A DNA stretch of 64,000 nt from ZC4RG20 sp963702105 (GTDB lineage: Bacteria; Pseudomonadota; Gammaproteobacteria; Steroidobacterales; Rariloculaceae), in the NCBI GenBank assembly GCA_963702105.1, contig OY969712.1, forward strand, positions 992,001 to 1,056,000, in the 5' to 3' direction. A program made the position numbers and the translations under genes. Position 1 is the stretch's first letter; each line of letters begins with the position of its first letter. The notes beneath the pieces were generated by a model, which saw nothing but the letters and a program-made list of their open reading frames with translations, had not been told where the DNA came from and did not search any database. Shown here piece after piece: positions 25,903 through 34,434 of this stretch.

Positions 25903-26480
25903 TTGGAATCTCCTTGTACGATTTAGGCGCTGTGCTTCAGCTCGGTCCTTCTAACCGATATTACAACGTCGTCGTATTGCGTCATGTTGAGCCGATCGAT
26001 GGCTCCAACCAGACCGTCAAGAAATTGCGCTATCGGTTCGGTCCACGGCGAGGTTCGGAACTGCAGCCGGCCTCTAAACCGTGCTCGAGCGATAGGGCTT
26101 CTTCGGAACATCGCGTTCGAAGGCGAATAATCCGGGGCGGTATGGAAGTCGTGAGTTGCGTGCCCGGAATCGGGTGGGGCCGCAGAGAAGTGGCCAAGAG
26201 GCAAAGACTGAGGCGTTGATCTTCGGCCCCGCCGCCTCCGAAAGCAAGAAGTATCGGTCCGCTCGCCTTTTCGTGCGGGGAGGGACGCCGCCGACGCGAC
26301 GGCTCCGACCGTTTGCCGCGGGACTCGGGCGACTCGGTTGGCGAACGTCTCGTGCTTTCCGCGGAGGGGTTTATTGAATGATTCTCAATTAACAAACCCC
26401 TCCGCGGAGGCTCGATGCCATCAGATCGACCTCGCCTGTGCGGCTCGAACCGGCGTTGAAGATGCCGCTGTTCAGAATCA
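25903..26480. other. 578-base stretch without a supported gene
   Basis: No frame here shows a recognisable domain, good start or coding pattern; a 93-codon minus-strand frame (25923-26204) has no family features. The notable content is the long inverted repeat at 26358-26408, listed separately. The first 20-40 bases probably hold the promoter of the 46-residue gene. Confidence 0.5.
26358..26408. repeat. Strong inverted repeat with a nested inner stem
   Basis: Arms TCCGCGGAGGGGTTT (26358-26372) and AAACCCCTCCGCGGA (26394-26408) are perfect complements. Inside, ATTGA (26373-26377) and TCAAT (26385-26389) can continue the stem, leaving the loop ATGATTC. The right arm also contains the palindrome CCTCCGCGGAGG (26399-26410). 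No T-tract follows, so it is not a typical terminator. It may be a bidirectional transcript end, a protein site or a small mobile-repeat remnant. Confidence 0.55.
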
Positions 26481-28112
26481 CTACCGCGGCGATAGGGCCT
26501 CCAGCTGCTCGGGCGGCACGGCCGGCACGACGGGCTGAGCTTGGGCGCGCGATGGGGTCCGCGGACCATCGGCCTCGCCGCGCCGCCAGGCGAAGTAGGC
26601 GTCGAGCGCCGCGAGTTGCTCGGCGTTCGGCAGCGGTTTCGCCCCCGCCTGCCCGTCGAAGTACATGACGCGTTCAGCGTTCGCGCTGAAGGCCGGCCAA
26701 TCGGGCAGTCCGGCGCCGTTCGGATCGCCCGTTTTCGCGAAGTTCGTCCAGTAGCTCATCATGAGCTCAGACAGGGCCTTGTCCTTGGCCGTCGGCGCGG
26801 GGCCGGGGCCGCTCCCGAGCGTTCCGAATACGTAACCGAGCTCGGCCGCGTGGTTGGAGCCGTTCGGCGACTGCGGCGTGCGGTGGTCGAAGTAATAGAC
26901 GAAAGCCTTGCCCTTGCCGTGCTGCGACTGCAGACGGGCCCACGCCGCCGTGCCCCACGCAAACGTCGAATCGCGGAACAGATCCTTCGCGGCGCGTGTC
27001 GCCTCGGCGTCGGTCGCGTGCGGATAGGCGGCGAGTACCGCCGCGGCGCCTTGGCCGTAACCGTTCCGCACCTGCGCCTCGAAGGCAGCCTTCGTCGACG
27101 AACGCACGAAGAGATTCCCTTCGTCGGAATTCGTGCCGACGAGAATCGGCGTATCGTTGAAGCGGCCCGCTTCGTAGAGTCGATACTCGTCGCCCGGCAA
27201 TACGTCGCCGTCGAACACGGGCCAGAAGCGCGCCATGGAAGGCCGGACGGCCGCGAGGACCTTGTCGGCGGGCAGCGCCCGCGCGGCCGCGAGGTCCCCG
27301 GCACCGAGCGCCGACAGGAACCGCTGGCCGGCCGCCTCGGCGACCTTCAGCGTCGGCGCCGTCGCCCCGCCTTCGTTGGCCGTACGCGGGATGCCAAGAT
27401 TGCCGCCGCTCTCCGAGATCGCACGCTGGAACAGGCCCTTCGCGTGCGGCGATACCGTCAGCATGCTCACCGCGATGCCGCCGGCGGATTCGCCGAACAC
27501 GGTGACTCGGCTCGGGTCACCGCCGAACTTCGCGATGTTTCTCTTGACCCACTCGAGCCCGGCGATTTGGTCGAGCAGGCCGTAGTTGCCGGAGCCCTTA
27601 CCGCTCTCCCGCGTCAGCGCGGGATGGGCAAGAAAGCCGAAGGGCCCGAGCCGATACGCGACGCTGACGAGCACGACGCCCTTTGCCGCGAGGCGCGCGC
27701 CGTCGTACGTCGGTAGGCTCGTGGCGCCGCCGGCGAACGCGCCGCCGTAGATCCAGACCATGACCGGGAGCTTCTCGGCCGGCGTCCTGGCAGGCGTCCA
27801 GACGTTGAGGTACAGGCAGTCCTCGCTCATCGAGGCCACCGGAGCATAGGGGCTGGATGCCTGCAGGCAGGCGGGGGCGAAGGTCGTGGCCTGTTTCACG
27901 CCCTTCCACGGCCGTACCGTCTGCGGCGCCTTCCAACGCAGCGCGCCGACGGGCGGTGCGGCGAACGGGATACCTTTGAACGCCACGATACCGTTCGATT
28001 CCGAACCCGCCACCCGTCCGCCCGCGACTTGCGCTTCGCGGACCTGGCTCAATGCCGCTGCAGATGTGAACGTTGCGAGCGCCAGCAGCAATATGCCGAG
28101 GAAACGCTTCAT
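26481..28112 (-). CDS. Exported type B carboxylesterase
   Basis: 543 residues, signal peptide about 1-22. Carboxylesterase family signatures: AFKGIPFAAPPVGALRW, SEDCLYLNVWTP, oxyanion region VWIYGGAFAGGA and the nucleophile GESAGGIAVSM (Ser209). An acid residue lies in the NSDEGNLFV segment and the catalytic His is in NGSNHAAELGYVFG. Such periplasmic or secreted enzymes hydrolyse carboxylic esters; substrate unknown. Alone on its strand, with the DNA glycosylase divergent upstream. Confidence 0.92.
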   Translation of the reverse strand: MKRFLGILLLALATFTSAAALSQVREAQVAGGRVAGSESNGIVAFKGIPFAAPPVGALRWKAPQTVRPWKGVKQATTFAPACLQASSPYAPVASMSEDCLYLNVWTPARTPAEKLPVMVWIYGGAFAGGATSLPTYDGARLAAKGVVLVSVAYRLGPFGFLAHPALTRESGKGSGNYGLLDQIAGLEWVKRNIAKFGGDPSRVTVFGESAGGIAVSMLTVSPHAKGLFQRAISESGGNLGIPRTANEGGATAPTLKVAEAAGQRFLSALGAGDLAAARALPADKVLAAVRPSMARFWPVFDGDVLPGDEYRLYEAGRFNDTPILVGTNSDEGNLFVRSSTKAAFEAQVRNGYGQGAAAVLAAYPHATDAEATRAAKDLFRDSTFAWGTAAWARLQSQHGKGKAFVYYFDHRTPQSPNGSNHAAELGYVFGTLGSGPGPAPTAKDKALSELMMSYWTNFAKTGDPNGAGLPDWPAFSANAERVMYFDGQAGAKPLPNAEQLAALDAYFAWRRGEADGPRTPSRAQAQPVVPAVPPEQLEALSPR

Positions 28113-28427
28113 GACTGCCTCCGGTTGGAATAGTTATTGAATTTGGAGCAGGCACGAACATGATAGGCGTGGTTTGCGACCGTCGACAAGCCGGCGATCT
28201 TCATCGTCCATAAACCGCGGATCGAGCGACTTTGCCTTCTCCGCCCTCTCCGCATTGCAGTGCTTCTGCTCGTGTCGGATGAGTTCGCGGATCTACCGCC
28301 GGTTCGCGCGGAGGCAGGCCGGCGCTGAAGGCGGGGCTTGACCCGAGACGGTGTACTTCTATGCGGTGCAGTTTGCGTAAGATCGGCGGACGGAGCCCAT
28401 GGCGAAGGCGCTCCGAGAGGCGATGCC
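28113..28427. other. Divergent intergenic region of esterase and DNA glycosylase genes
   Basis: 315 bases with no supported gene. A candidate plus-strand promoter for the glycosylase, TTGACC (28338-28343), 16 bases, TATGCG (28360-28365), ends about 60 bases before the ATG. Nothing else stands out. Confidence 0.35.
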
Positions 28428-29042
28428 ATGGTTTCGCAGCACCGATTACACCGCGAATTCTTCAACCGATCCGTCCATGTGGTTGCCCCCGAGCTGATCG
28501 GAGCAACGCTTTTGGTCGACGGAGTCGGCGGAGTGATCGTCGAAGTGGAGGCCTACCATCACACGGACGCCGCGGCACACTCCTATCATGGTCGAACCGA
28601 ACGCAACAGTGTGATGTTCGGCCCGCCGGGTCGCGCCTACGTTTATCTCTCCTATGGGATCCACTGGTGCCTCAACTTCGTATGCGAGGCCGAGGGTTCG
28701 GCGAGCGCGGTGCTCATCCGGGCGCTCGAACCGGTATGCCGCGTCGCCGCCATGCGGCGGCGCCGGGGCATGCAGGACGTGCTGGCGCTGTGCTCCGGAC
28801 CCGCCAAGTTGGGCGCGGCGCTGGGCATCACGCGCGAGCTCAATGGGCTGGCGCTCGACGAACCTCCCTTCGAATTACGCGCGCGCGCCGGTGCGCCGGA
28901 GATTGCCGTCGGGGCGCGGATCGGCATTAGCAAGGCCGTCGACCATCCCTGGCGATACGGATTGAAGGGTTCGAAGTTCTTGAGTAAGCCTTTTCGCGAC
29001 GAGGCGGCGAGCCATCGGCCGGCTCGCCACCGACGTTCCTGA
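28428..29042 (+). CDS. DNA-3-methyladenine (alkyladenine) glycosylase, AAG/MPG family
   Basis: 204 residues. Removes alkylated purines to start base excision repair. Family motifs: VIVEVEAYHHTDAAAHSYHG with the catalytic Glu41, RNSVMFGPPGRAYVYLSYGI, LNFVCE, LCSGPAKLGAALGI and IGISKAVDHPWRYG. The ATG at 28428 is chosen because the preceding 30 in-frame codons have no family match. Length is normal for bacterial members. Single gene. Confidence 0.93.
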   Translation: MVSQHRLHREFFNRSVHVVAPELIGATLLVDGVGGVIVEVEAYHHTDAAAHSYHGRTERNSVMFGPPGRAYVYLSYGIHWCLNFVCEAEGSASAVLIRALEPVCRVAAMRRRRGMQDVLALCSGPAKLGAALGITRELNGLALDEPPFELRARAGAPEIAVGARIGISKAVDHPWRYGLKGSKFLSKPFRDEAASHRPARHRRS

Positions 29043-29124
29043 GCTGAGTCCGTCTGAGTTTCCGATCCTCAGTTTCCTTCCCGATGCGGTGCCCCCTTGC
29101 TGCACGCGTACAAGGAGCTGGGTG

Positions 29125-29328
29125 CTATTTCCTGTATTCCAAGATATCCCCGGGCTGGCAATCCAATGCTTTGCATATCGCTTCCAACGTCGACAGGCGA
29201 ATGGCTTTCGCTTTGCCGTTCTTCAATATGGATATGTTGGCCATAGTGATACCGACCTTCTCGGCGAGCTCGGTGACGCTCATCTTGCGCTTCGCCAGCA
29301 TGACGTCGATGTTGGTGACGATCGCCAT
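29125..29328 (-). CDS. Small XRE/Cro-C1 helix-turn-helix regulator
   Basis: 67 residues, essentially one helix-turn-helix (MSVTELAEKVGITMANISIL, then IRLSTLEAICKALDCQPGDI), like Bacillus YozG. It starts 5 bases after the stop of the DUF2975 gene. The two families are a recurrent pair in which the membrane protein is thought to modulate or be regulated by the HTH protein. Confidence 0.92.
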   Translation of the reverse strand: MAIVTNIDVMLAKRKMSVTELAEKVGITMANISILKNGKAKAIRLSTLEAICKALDCQPGDILEYRK

Positions 29329-29333
29329 GACCG

Positions 29334-29816
29334 TTATACGGTTAGATCGCTCTCCGATTTCAGATCTACGGCGTTTTGCAGAATCCGTTCAAACATCGCC
29401 GCCGCGCTGGCGATCACGATAGAGCCGAAGCTAATGAAGATGCCCATCATGATACCGCCTGCCGGATCGTCACTGCCGTGGTTCAACAGGATGAAAAATT
29501 CCTCTACGACAACAAAGCCTATGATTGCCAGGGCGCAGTATTTTATGGTTCGCAGAGCTTTCACGGCCGCAGGCGAAAACACTTTGTTTTGTCCGGAATA
29601 CCCCAGCACTTTGAATGCCTGAAAGAGCGCAAAGAAGAAGGGAACGGAGCCCGCATACACAAGCGCCAGAAACGGGTCGTCGAAGTAGATTTGATAGAGC
29701 GTCGTAGCGTTTGCGTTCACACCCTCCGTGCGCGGTTCCAAAAGCAGGAGAGCAAGAGCACCGATGCCGACCAGCACGACGACCAGCCGAAGGAACACCG
29801 TCGAGCTGCGTGTCAT
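29334..29816 (-). CDS. DUF2975 membrane protein
   Basis: 160 residues with four hydrophobic helices (VFLRLVVVLVGIGALALLLL, FLALVYAGSVPFFFALFQAF, YCALAIIGFVVVEEFFILL, GIMMGIFISFGSIVIASAAA), fitting DUF2975. Function unknown; paired with the XRE gene in one operon. The ATG at 29816 is preferred because the frame above it contains a promoter-like region and no membrane segment. Confidence 0.85.
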   Translation of the reverse strand: MTRSSTVFLRLVVVLVGIGALALLLLEPRTEGVNANATTLYQIYFDDPFLALVYAGSVPFFFALFQAFKVLGYSGQNKVFSPAAVKALRTIKYCALAIIGFVVVEEFFILLNHGSDDPAGGIMMGIFISFGSIVIASAAAMFERILQNAVDLKSESDLTV

Positions 29817-30177
29817 AGTTGGTGACCTCGCGACGTTGAGGATAACCAGTAGCCTACCTTTGAGCTTATCGACAGTCAATATATTTTTATCGTTCCATCC
29901 ATCGCCGTTCCAGCCCTCGAAAATGACTGTGAGGTTCCTGTCCGCGAGGCGACGGCGGCCGAAGCCGCGTGCCGGTTCGGGGCGACCGGCATCGTGTGCG
30001 GCTTTCGCTGGCGGACATCCGGTGCCGCCTATGGTAGCGTCTCGAAGACGGCTGCGTTCCGAACGCAATGATCGCTACGCGAGCGGGCGCACTGAGGACC
30101 CGCGTTCGTTTCTTTGAAGGGATGAGAACGAAATAGCCGTTACTCGGCCGGCGATCTTCGGAAAAGGGGGGTGGGGC
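29817..30177. other. Divergent intergenic region of DUF2975 and ADOP genes
   Basis: 361 bases without a supported gene. It contains the minus-strand promoter described next and AT-rich sequence (ATATTTTTAT, 29881-29890). Upstream of the permease gene, AAAAGGGGGGTGGGGC precedes the ATG; no clear plus-strand promoter was found. Confidence 0.4.
29851..29879 (-). promoter_or_regulatory. Candidate sigma-70 promoter of the DUF2975-XRE operon
   Basis: On the minus strand TTGACT (29879-29874), a 17-base spacer and TAGGCT (29856-29851), ending about 35 bases before the DUF2975 ATG. Spacing is optimal; the -10 box is imperfect. AT-rich DNA lies just upstream. Confidence 0.4.
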
Positions 30178-32685
30178 ATGTTCGCAGAGTTTCGGCGTGA
30201 TCTTCGCTGGGGAATGAAACTCTTGCGAAAGAGCCCGGGCTTCACGCTGGCTGCGGTCCTGACCTTGGCGCTCGGCATCGGCGCGACCAGCGCGATCTTC
30301 AGCGTCCTTGACACGGCGGTCCTGCGGCCGCTCCCGTTTCCACACCCGGAGCAGCTCGTCTGGGTCCAGGAAGTGAATCAGCAGGACGGGCGTATCCGCA
30401 CGCCCGTATCGGAGGTCCTCAACGCCTGGCGGGAGCAGAGCCGGACTGTCTCCGGCGTCGCCGCAGGCATCGTCGGCTCCCTCGAAGTCTCGGTCACCGG
30501 TCCGGCCGGAGCGGCCCGGATCGGCCTCGGGGGCATCGGCGTGAACACGCTGTCCGTGCTCGGAGTTAAGCCGATCCTGGGCCGGTGGTTTCGCCCTGAC
30601 GAGGTCACCGTCGAGGGGGGCACAGCCGAGTCGCTCGTCATCAGCTACGGCCTATGGCAGCGCTACTTCGGCGGGGATCCCAACGTCTTGGGCAAGACGA
30701 TTCCAGGATGGGACGCGGCCTGGGGCCGAACGATCATCGGCGTGACACCGCCGGGCTTCTGGCTCGATCCGTCGATGGCCGACGTCGACGGCTGGTATGC
30801 ATTCAACTACGCGCGGATGCCGGGCGCGCGGCCCTCGGTGGTAGCACGCCTCAAGCCTGGCGTCAGCTACGCCAAGGCTCAGGCTGAGCTGGACACGATC
30901 GCCCGGCGCATTGCTTCTTCCCGCCCCGGCGGCGCCGACGCCGGGGAGTGGCGCATCCAGTTCAAGCCGCTTCACGAAGTCATTACCTCCGGCTATGGCA
31001 AAGCGCTGTATCTGCTGCTCGGCGCCGTCGGATTCGTCCTCCTGATCGCCGCCGTGAACGTGGCGAATCTCCAGTTGAGCCGGAGCGTCACGCGCCAGGC
31101 GGAAATGGCCACGCGCGTGGCCATGGGGGCGGGGCGCTGGCGCCTGATCCGCCAGCTCGTGACTGAGAACATCCTGCTGGCGCTCGCGGGCGGCGGTCTC
31201 GGTATCGGGATCGCGTTCCTCGGGAAATGGGTGTTCGTCACGCTGGCGCCCGGATTCTATCCTCCGGCGCAGGGCATCTCGATCAGCCCAACGGTTCTGC
31301 TGTTCACGTTCGTCGTCTCCGTGCTGACCGGCATCCTGACGGGGCTCGTGCCCGCGTTCCGGGCCTCGCGGCCGGACCTGCAGGACGTGCTCAAACAGGG
31401 GGCGCGCGGCGGCGCGAGCGGCATTCGCCAAGGCGTTCGGCGCGCGCTTGTCGTCGTCGAAGTGGCAATGGCTCTGGTCTTGCTGGTCGGCGCCGGGCTC
31501 ATGATCAACAGCTACTCACGGCTCATGGGTGTCGACACGGGCTTCAGACAGGACCACGTCCTGACGATGGAGATCAGCCTGTCCGGTCTGAAGCGATACA
31601 GGACGCGGCATAACGCACGGCACTTCAGCGTCACGCCGCGAGTTCAGGACTTTTACCGCGAAGTCTTGGATCGGGTCGCGGCGCTGCCCGGCGTGCGCGG
31701 GGTCGGCCTCAGCACAGTTCTGCCGCCGCAGCAGTGGATGAGCCCGCCGTTCAGTATTGTCGGAAAGCCCGGCGCTGCCGCCGCCAAGGGCCAGACCGCT
31801 CAGTACTACGAGGTCAGCGAGGACTACTTCAAGACAATGGGCGTCCGGTTGCTGCGAGGGCGTGAGTTCACCCAAGCGGACGGCGAAAAGGCGGCCGGAG
31901 TGGTCGTGGTCAACGAGACCCTCGCGCGGCAGTTTTGCGGCGACACCGACCCGCTAGGCCAAGTGGTGCAGGTTCATTTGAATCAGGCGAATCCGGATCT
32001 GGCGGACGACCGGCCCCGGGAGATCGTCGGCATCGTGGCGGACACGCGCCCGCGGCCGCAGGACGACCCGACGCCGCTGATGTACGTTCCGTACCAACAG
32101 CATCTGTGGGACTACGCCGGCAGCGTCCAATTCCTCCTCGACGCCCGCAAAGGCTTCGCCATCCGAACCGATTCCGGCGATCCGATGGTCCTGGCCGCCG
32201 CCGTGCGCAAGGTCGTGGCGAACGTGGACCCCTCGGTGGCCGTCGAAAACATGATGCCGATGCGCCAGCGCATGGCCGCGGCCGTGGGGAATCAGAGATT
32301 CTGGCTGCGTCTGCTCGGGCTGTTTGCCGGACTGGCCGTTTTCCTCGCGACGGTGGGCATCTACGCCGTGATCGCCTACGCCGTGGAACAGCGCGCCCAC
32401 GAGTTCGGGATCCGGATGGCGCTCGGGGCGGGGCCGCGGGAGATCGTTCGGCAGGTCGTCCGGGAGGGCTTCTTCGTCACCGCAATCGGGCTCGTAATCG
32501 GCGTCGCGGCCGCGTTTGCGCTGACGCGATTGATCGCGAACCAGCTATTCGGAGTGTCGCCCATGGACCCTCTGACCATAGCGACGGTGGCGCTGTTGCT
32601 GACGGCAGTGGCTATGCTGGCCTGCGTGATTCCGAGCCGGCGGGCGGCGAAGGTGGACCCGCTCCGGGCGCTGCGGATCGAGTAG
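30178..32685 (+). CDS. Second ADOP family ABC transporter permease
   Basis: 835 residues. It begins directly with FRRDLRWGMKLLRKSPGFTL and thus lacks the N-terminal prefix domain of the copy at 13041. Then come a membrane helix (AVLTLALGIGATSAIFSVLD), a MacB periplasmic domain, FtsX unit 1 (YLLLGAVGFVLLIAAVNVAN), a second periplasmic domain and FtsX unit 2 (LFAGLAVFLATVGIYAVIAY, IRMALGAGPREIVRQVVREG), ending IPSRRAAKVDPLRALRIE. No PadR or ATPase gene is adjacent. Substrate unknown. Confidence 0.9.
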   Translation: MFAEFRRDLRWGMKLLRKSPGFTLAAVLTLALGIGATSAIFSVLDTAVLRPLPFPHPEQLVWVQEVNQQDGRIRTPVSEVLNAWREQSRTVSGVAAGIVGSLEVSVTGPAGAARIGLGGIGVNTLSVLGVKPILGRWFRPDEVTVEGGTAESLVISYGLWQRYFGGDPNVLGKTIPGWDAAWGRTIIGVTPPGFWLDPSMADVDGWYAFNYARMPGARPSVVARLKPGVSYAKAQAELDTIARRIASSRPGGADAGEWRIQFKPLHEVITSGYGKALYLLLGAVGFVLLIAAVNVANLQLSRSVTRQAEMATRVAMGAGRWRLIRQLVTENILLALAGGGLGIGIAFLGKWVFVTLAPGFYPPAQGISISPTVLLFTFVVSVLTGILTGLVPAFRASRPDLQDVLKQGARGGASGIRQGVRRALVVVEVAMALVLLVGAGLMINSYSRLMGVDTGFRQDHVLTMEISLSGLKRYRTRHNARHFSVTPRVQDFYREVLDRVAALPGVRGVGLSTVLPPQQWMSPPFSIVGKPGAAAAKGQTAQYYEVSEDYFKTMGVRLLRGREFTQADGEKAAGVVVVNETLARQFCGDTDPLGQVVQVHLNQANPDLADDRPREIVGIVADTRPRPQDDPTPLMYVPYQQHLWDYAGSVQFLLDARKGFAIRTDSGDPMVLAAAVRKVVANVDPSVAVENMMPMRQRMAAAVGNQRFWLRLLGLFAGLAVFLATVGIYAVIAYAVEQRAHEFGIRMALGAGPREIVRQVVREGFFVTAIGLVIGVAAAFALTRLIANQLFGVSPMDPLTIATVALLLTAVAMLACVIPSRRAAKVDPLRALRIE

Positions 32686-32763
32686 TCGGCCGCGCAGCGC
32701 CATGATAGGGGCCGCTCCGGCGTCATTCGTTGTTGTGCGCAAGCGCCGTCCACGAGGGCGCGT

Positions 32764-34302
32764 TTATCGCCGCGCGACGGCCCAGCCCAGCATCGCGATT
32801 GCCCCGACGCCCGCGACGCCTACGAGGGTCCACTCGAGCCGCGTTTTGAAGGGCGTTGCGTAGGCAGTGCAAGCGCCGCGCCCGCATTCGGCGGCGCGCA
32901 TCGCGGCCGCCGAGGCGAAGGCGGGCTTCGTGGCCGTCAGGATCTCGAACGTGTCGCGCCGCTCCCGGGCGCTGAGATCGGAGTACCGCGAGCGGCGATC
33001 GCGTCCGCTCAGAATGTCGGCAAACCGACGATAGACATACTCGAGCACGCAGGGCGGCAAACCGTCGAAGCCCTTCGAGTACACGAGATAGCTCAATCGA
33101 TATCGGAACAGCCGCTTGCGAAGGTCGAGCGCGCGAAGGGACCGACCGCGGCCGTCGTGCGGCCCCTGTGATCGGAACCAGTCATCGAAGCCCGAGGTGC
33201 TGGCGATGGCGTCCGTGAACTTTGCGGAACCGACGAGCAGCATGGCTTCGACCAGCGGCTCGAGCAAATGCTTCAGCCCTTCCTGAAAGTCCGCGGGGAG
33301 AGACGACCAGGTGGTGGCGCTCGAGTCCGGGGCGAGGCCGAGCCGCGCGAGCGCCGCGCGCGACTTGAAATTCGCATGGGTAATGAGGTTGTCGATATAG
33401 ACCTGGTGATCGAAGACCAGCAGCGCGACGATGTCGCTCGTGTCGGTGACATACTTCCGCAGGTCGACGATGCCGCCAACCGTGGCGAGATTTCCGCGCC
33501 TCAAGCGGCCGAGATCCTTGGGACCGGTGCCCGGCGCCGCCAATATGTTGCCTAGATGCTGCTGTTGGCCCTGCCGGCCGCTCACGTACCAGCCGGCCCA
33601 GCGGTCAGCAATAGGTGTTCGATCGGTGGTTTCGACGCCCGCGTTCAACGTGAGGCCGGCGCCGGTCTTATCGACGAGCGTCGAAAGAAACTGGAACCGG
33701 GGGACGCCGCCTCCAGCCATCCCGTATGTATCGTGGCAGGGCAAGCAGCGGGAGGTCTTGCGGTCGAATCGCGGGCTGGTCGGGGATACGTTCGCCAGAG
33801 TGTAGAACACCGGGCCCAAGACGCTATCCATCGTCGCGATCTCGAGGACCGCGCTCCCGGGTATCCAGGCGACGTACGTGTCGTCGTCGAAATAGATCGA
33901 GCGGGGCGTGGCTGCATCGATGAGCGCGGCCTGTAGACTCGTTTTGGAGTACACGAGCGTTTGCGAGCTTGGATCGATGCCGAGCGCATCTAATACCGAA
34001 TCGAGGTAGCCGTGCGGCGGCTTGAACTCGAGCCGCAGCTCGCCGCGCGCGAGCCGCTCCTGCAGCCTCGCGACGGCGTTATGCGTCGCCGCGCCGGAGT
34101 AGGGGATGGTCGGGTAATCCTCGTCGTATTGGAACCCGTCATTTTGGCGGCTGGTGGTCGGCAAGGCCGCGTCGGCGCGCTCGACCGGCGCGGCGAGCGC
34201 GGATGCTGGCGCGGATACGGCGCAGACCGCGGCTACGAGGAACGACGCCGCGGCCCCCGCGCGGCTCGCTGCCCCATCGGCCTTGTTCCTCGCGCAAAAC
34301 AT
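32764..34302 (-). CDS. Large monohaem c-type protein of unknown function
   Basis: 512 residues: a signal peptide (about 1-38), one haem c motif CLPCHD (CxxCH at 186-190) and a C-terminal hydrophobic helix (LVGVAGVGAIAMLGWAVA) that may anchor it in the inner membrane facing the periplasm. Other segments (YDEDYPTIPYSGAATHN, YFDDDTYVAWIPGS) match no family I can name. A periplasmic electron-transfer or redox-enzyme role is likely. Convergent with the ADOP gene; the MFS gene is 132 bases upstream on the same strand. Confidence 0.75.
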   Translation of the reverse strand: MFCARNKADGAASRAGAAASFLVAAVCAVSAPASALAAPVERADAALPTTSRQNDGFQYDEDYPTIPYSGAATHNAVARLQERLARGELRLEFKPPHGYLDSVLDALGIDPSSQTLVYSKTSLQAALIDAATPRSIYFDDDTYVAWIPGSAVLEIATMDSVLGPVFYTLANVSPTSPRFDRKTSRCLPCHDTYGMAGGGVPRFQFLSTLVDKTGAGLTLNAGVETTDRTPIADRWAGWYVSGRQGQQQHLGNILAAPGTGPKDLGRLRRGNLATVGGIVDLRKYVTDTSDIVALLVFDHQVYIDNLITHANFKSRAALARLGLAPDSSATTWSSLPADFQEGLKHLLEPLVEAMLLVGSAKFTDAIASTSGFDDWFRSQGPHDGRGRSLRALDLRKRLFRYRLSYLVYSKGFDGLPPCVLEYVYRRFADILSGRDRRSRYSDLSARERRDTFEILTATKPAFASAAAMRAAECGRGACTAYATPFKTRLEWTLVGVAGVGAIAMLGWAVARR

Positions 34303-34434
34303 GCATTGCGGATGTTACTTTAAAGGTCGGAAAAGACAAGATCGCTTTTCCTAGGCGCGCGCCATGCCGTCGGGACCGTCGTACGCCGCGCTGACGTCAT
34401 AGCGGAACTCTATGGACGGGTCATGGAGAAACGT

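Noticed and set aside
26371..26393. Fur-box-like sequence around ATGATTCTCAATT
   Set aside because: It partly resembles Fur sites but is explained by the nested stem of the inverted repeat, and no iron gene is adjacent.
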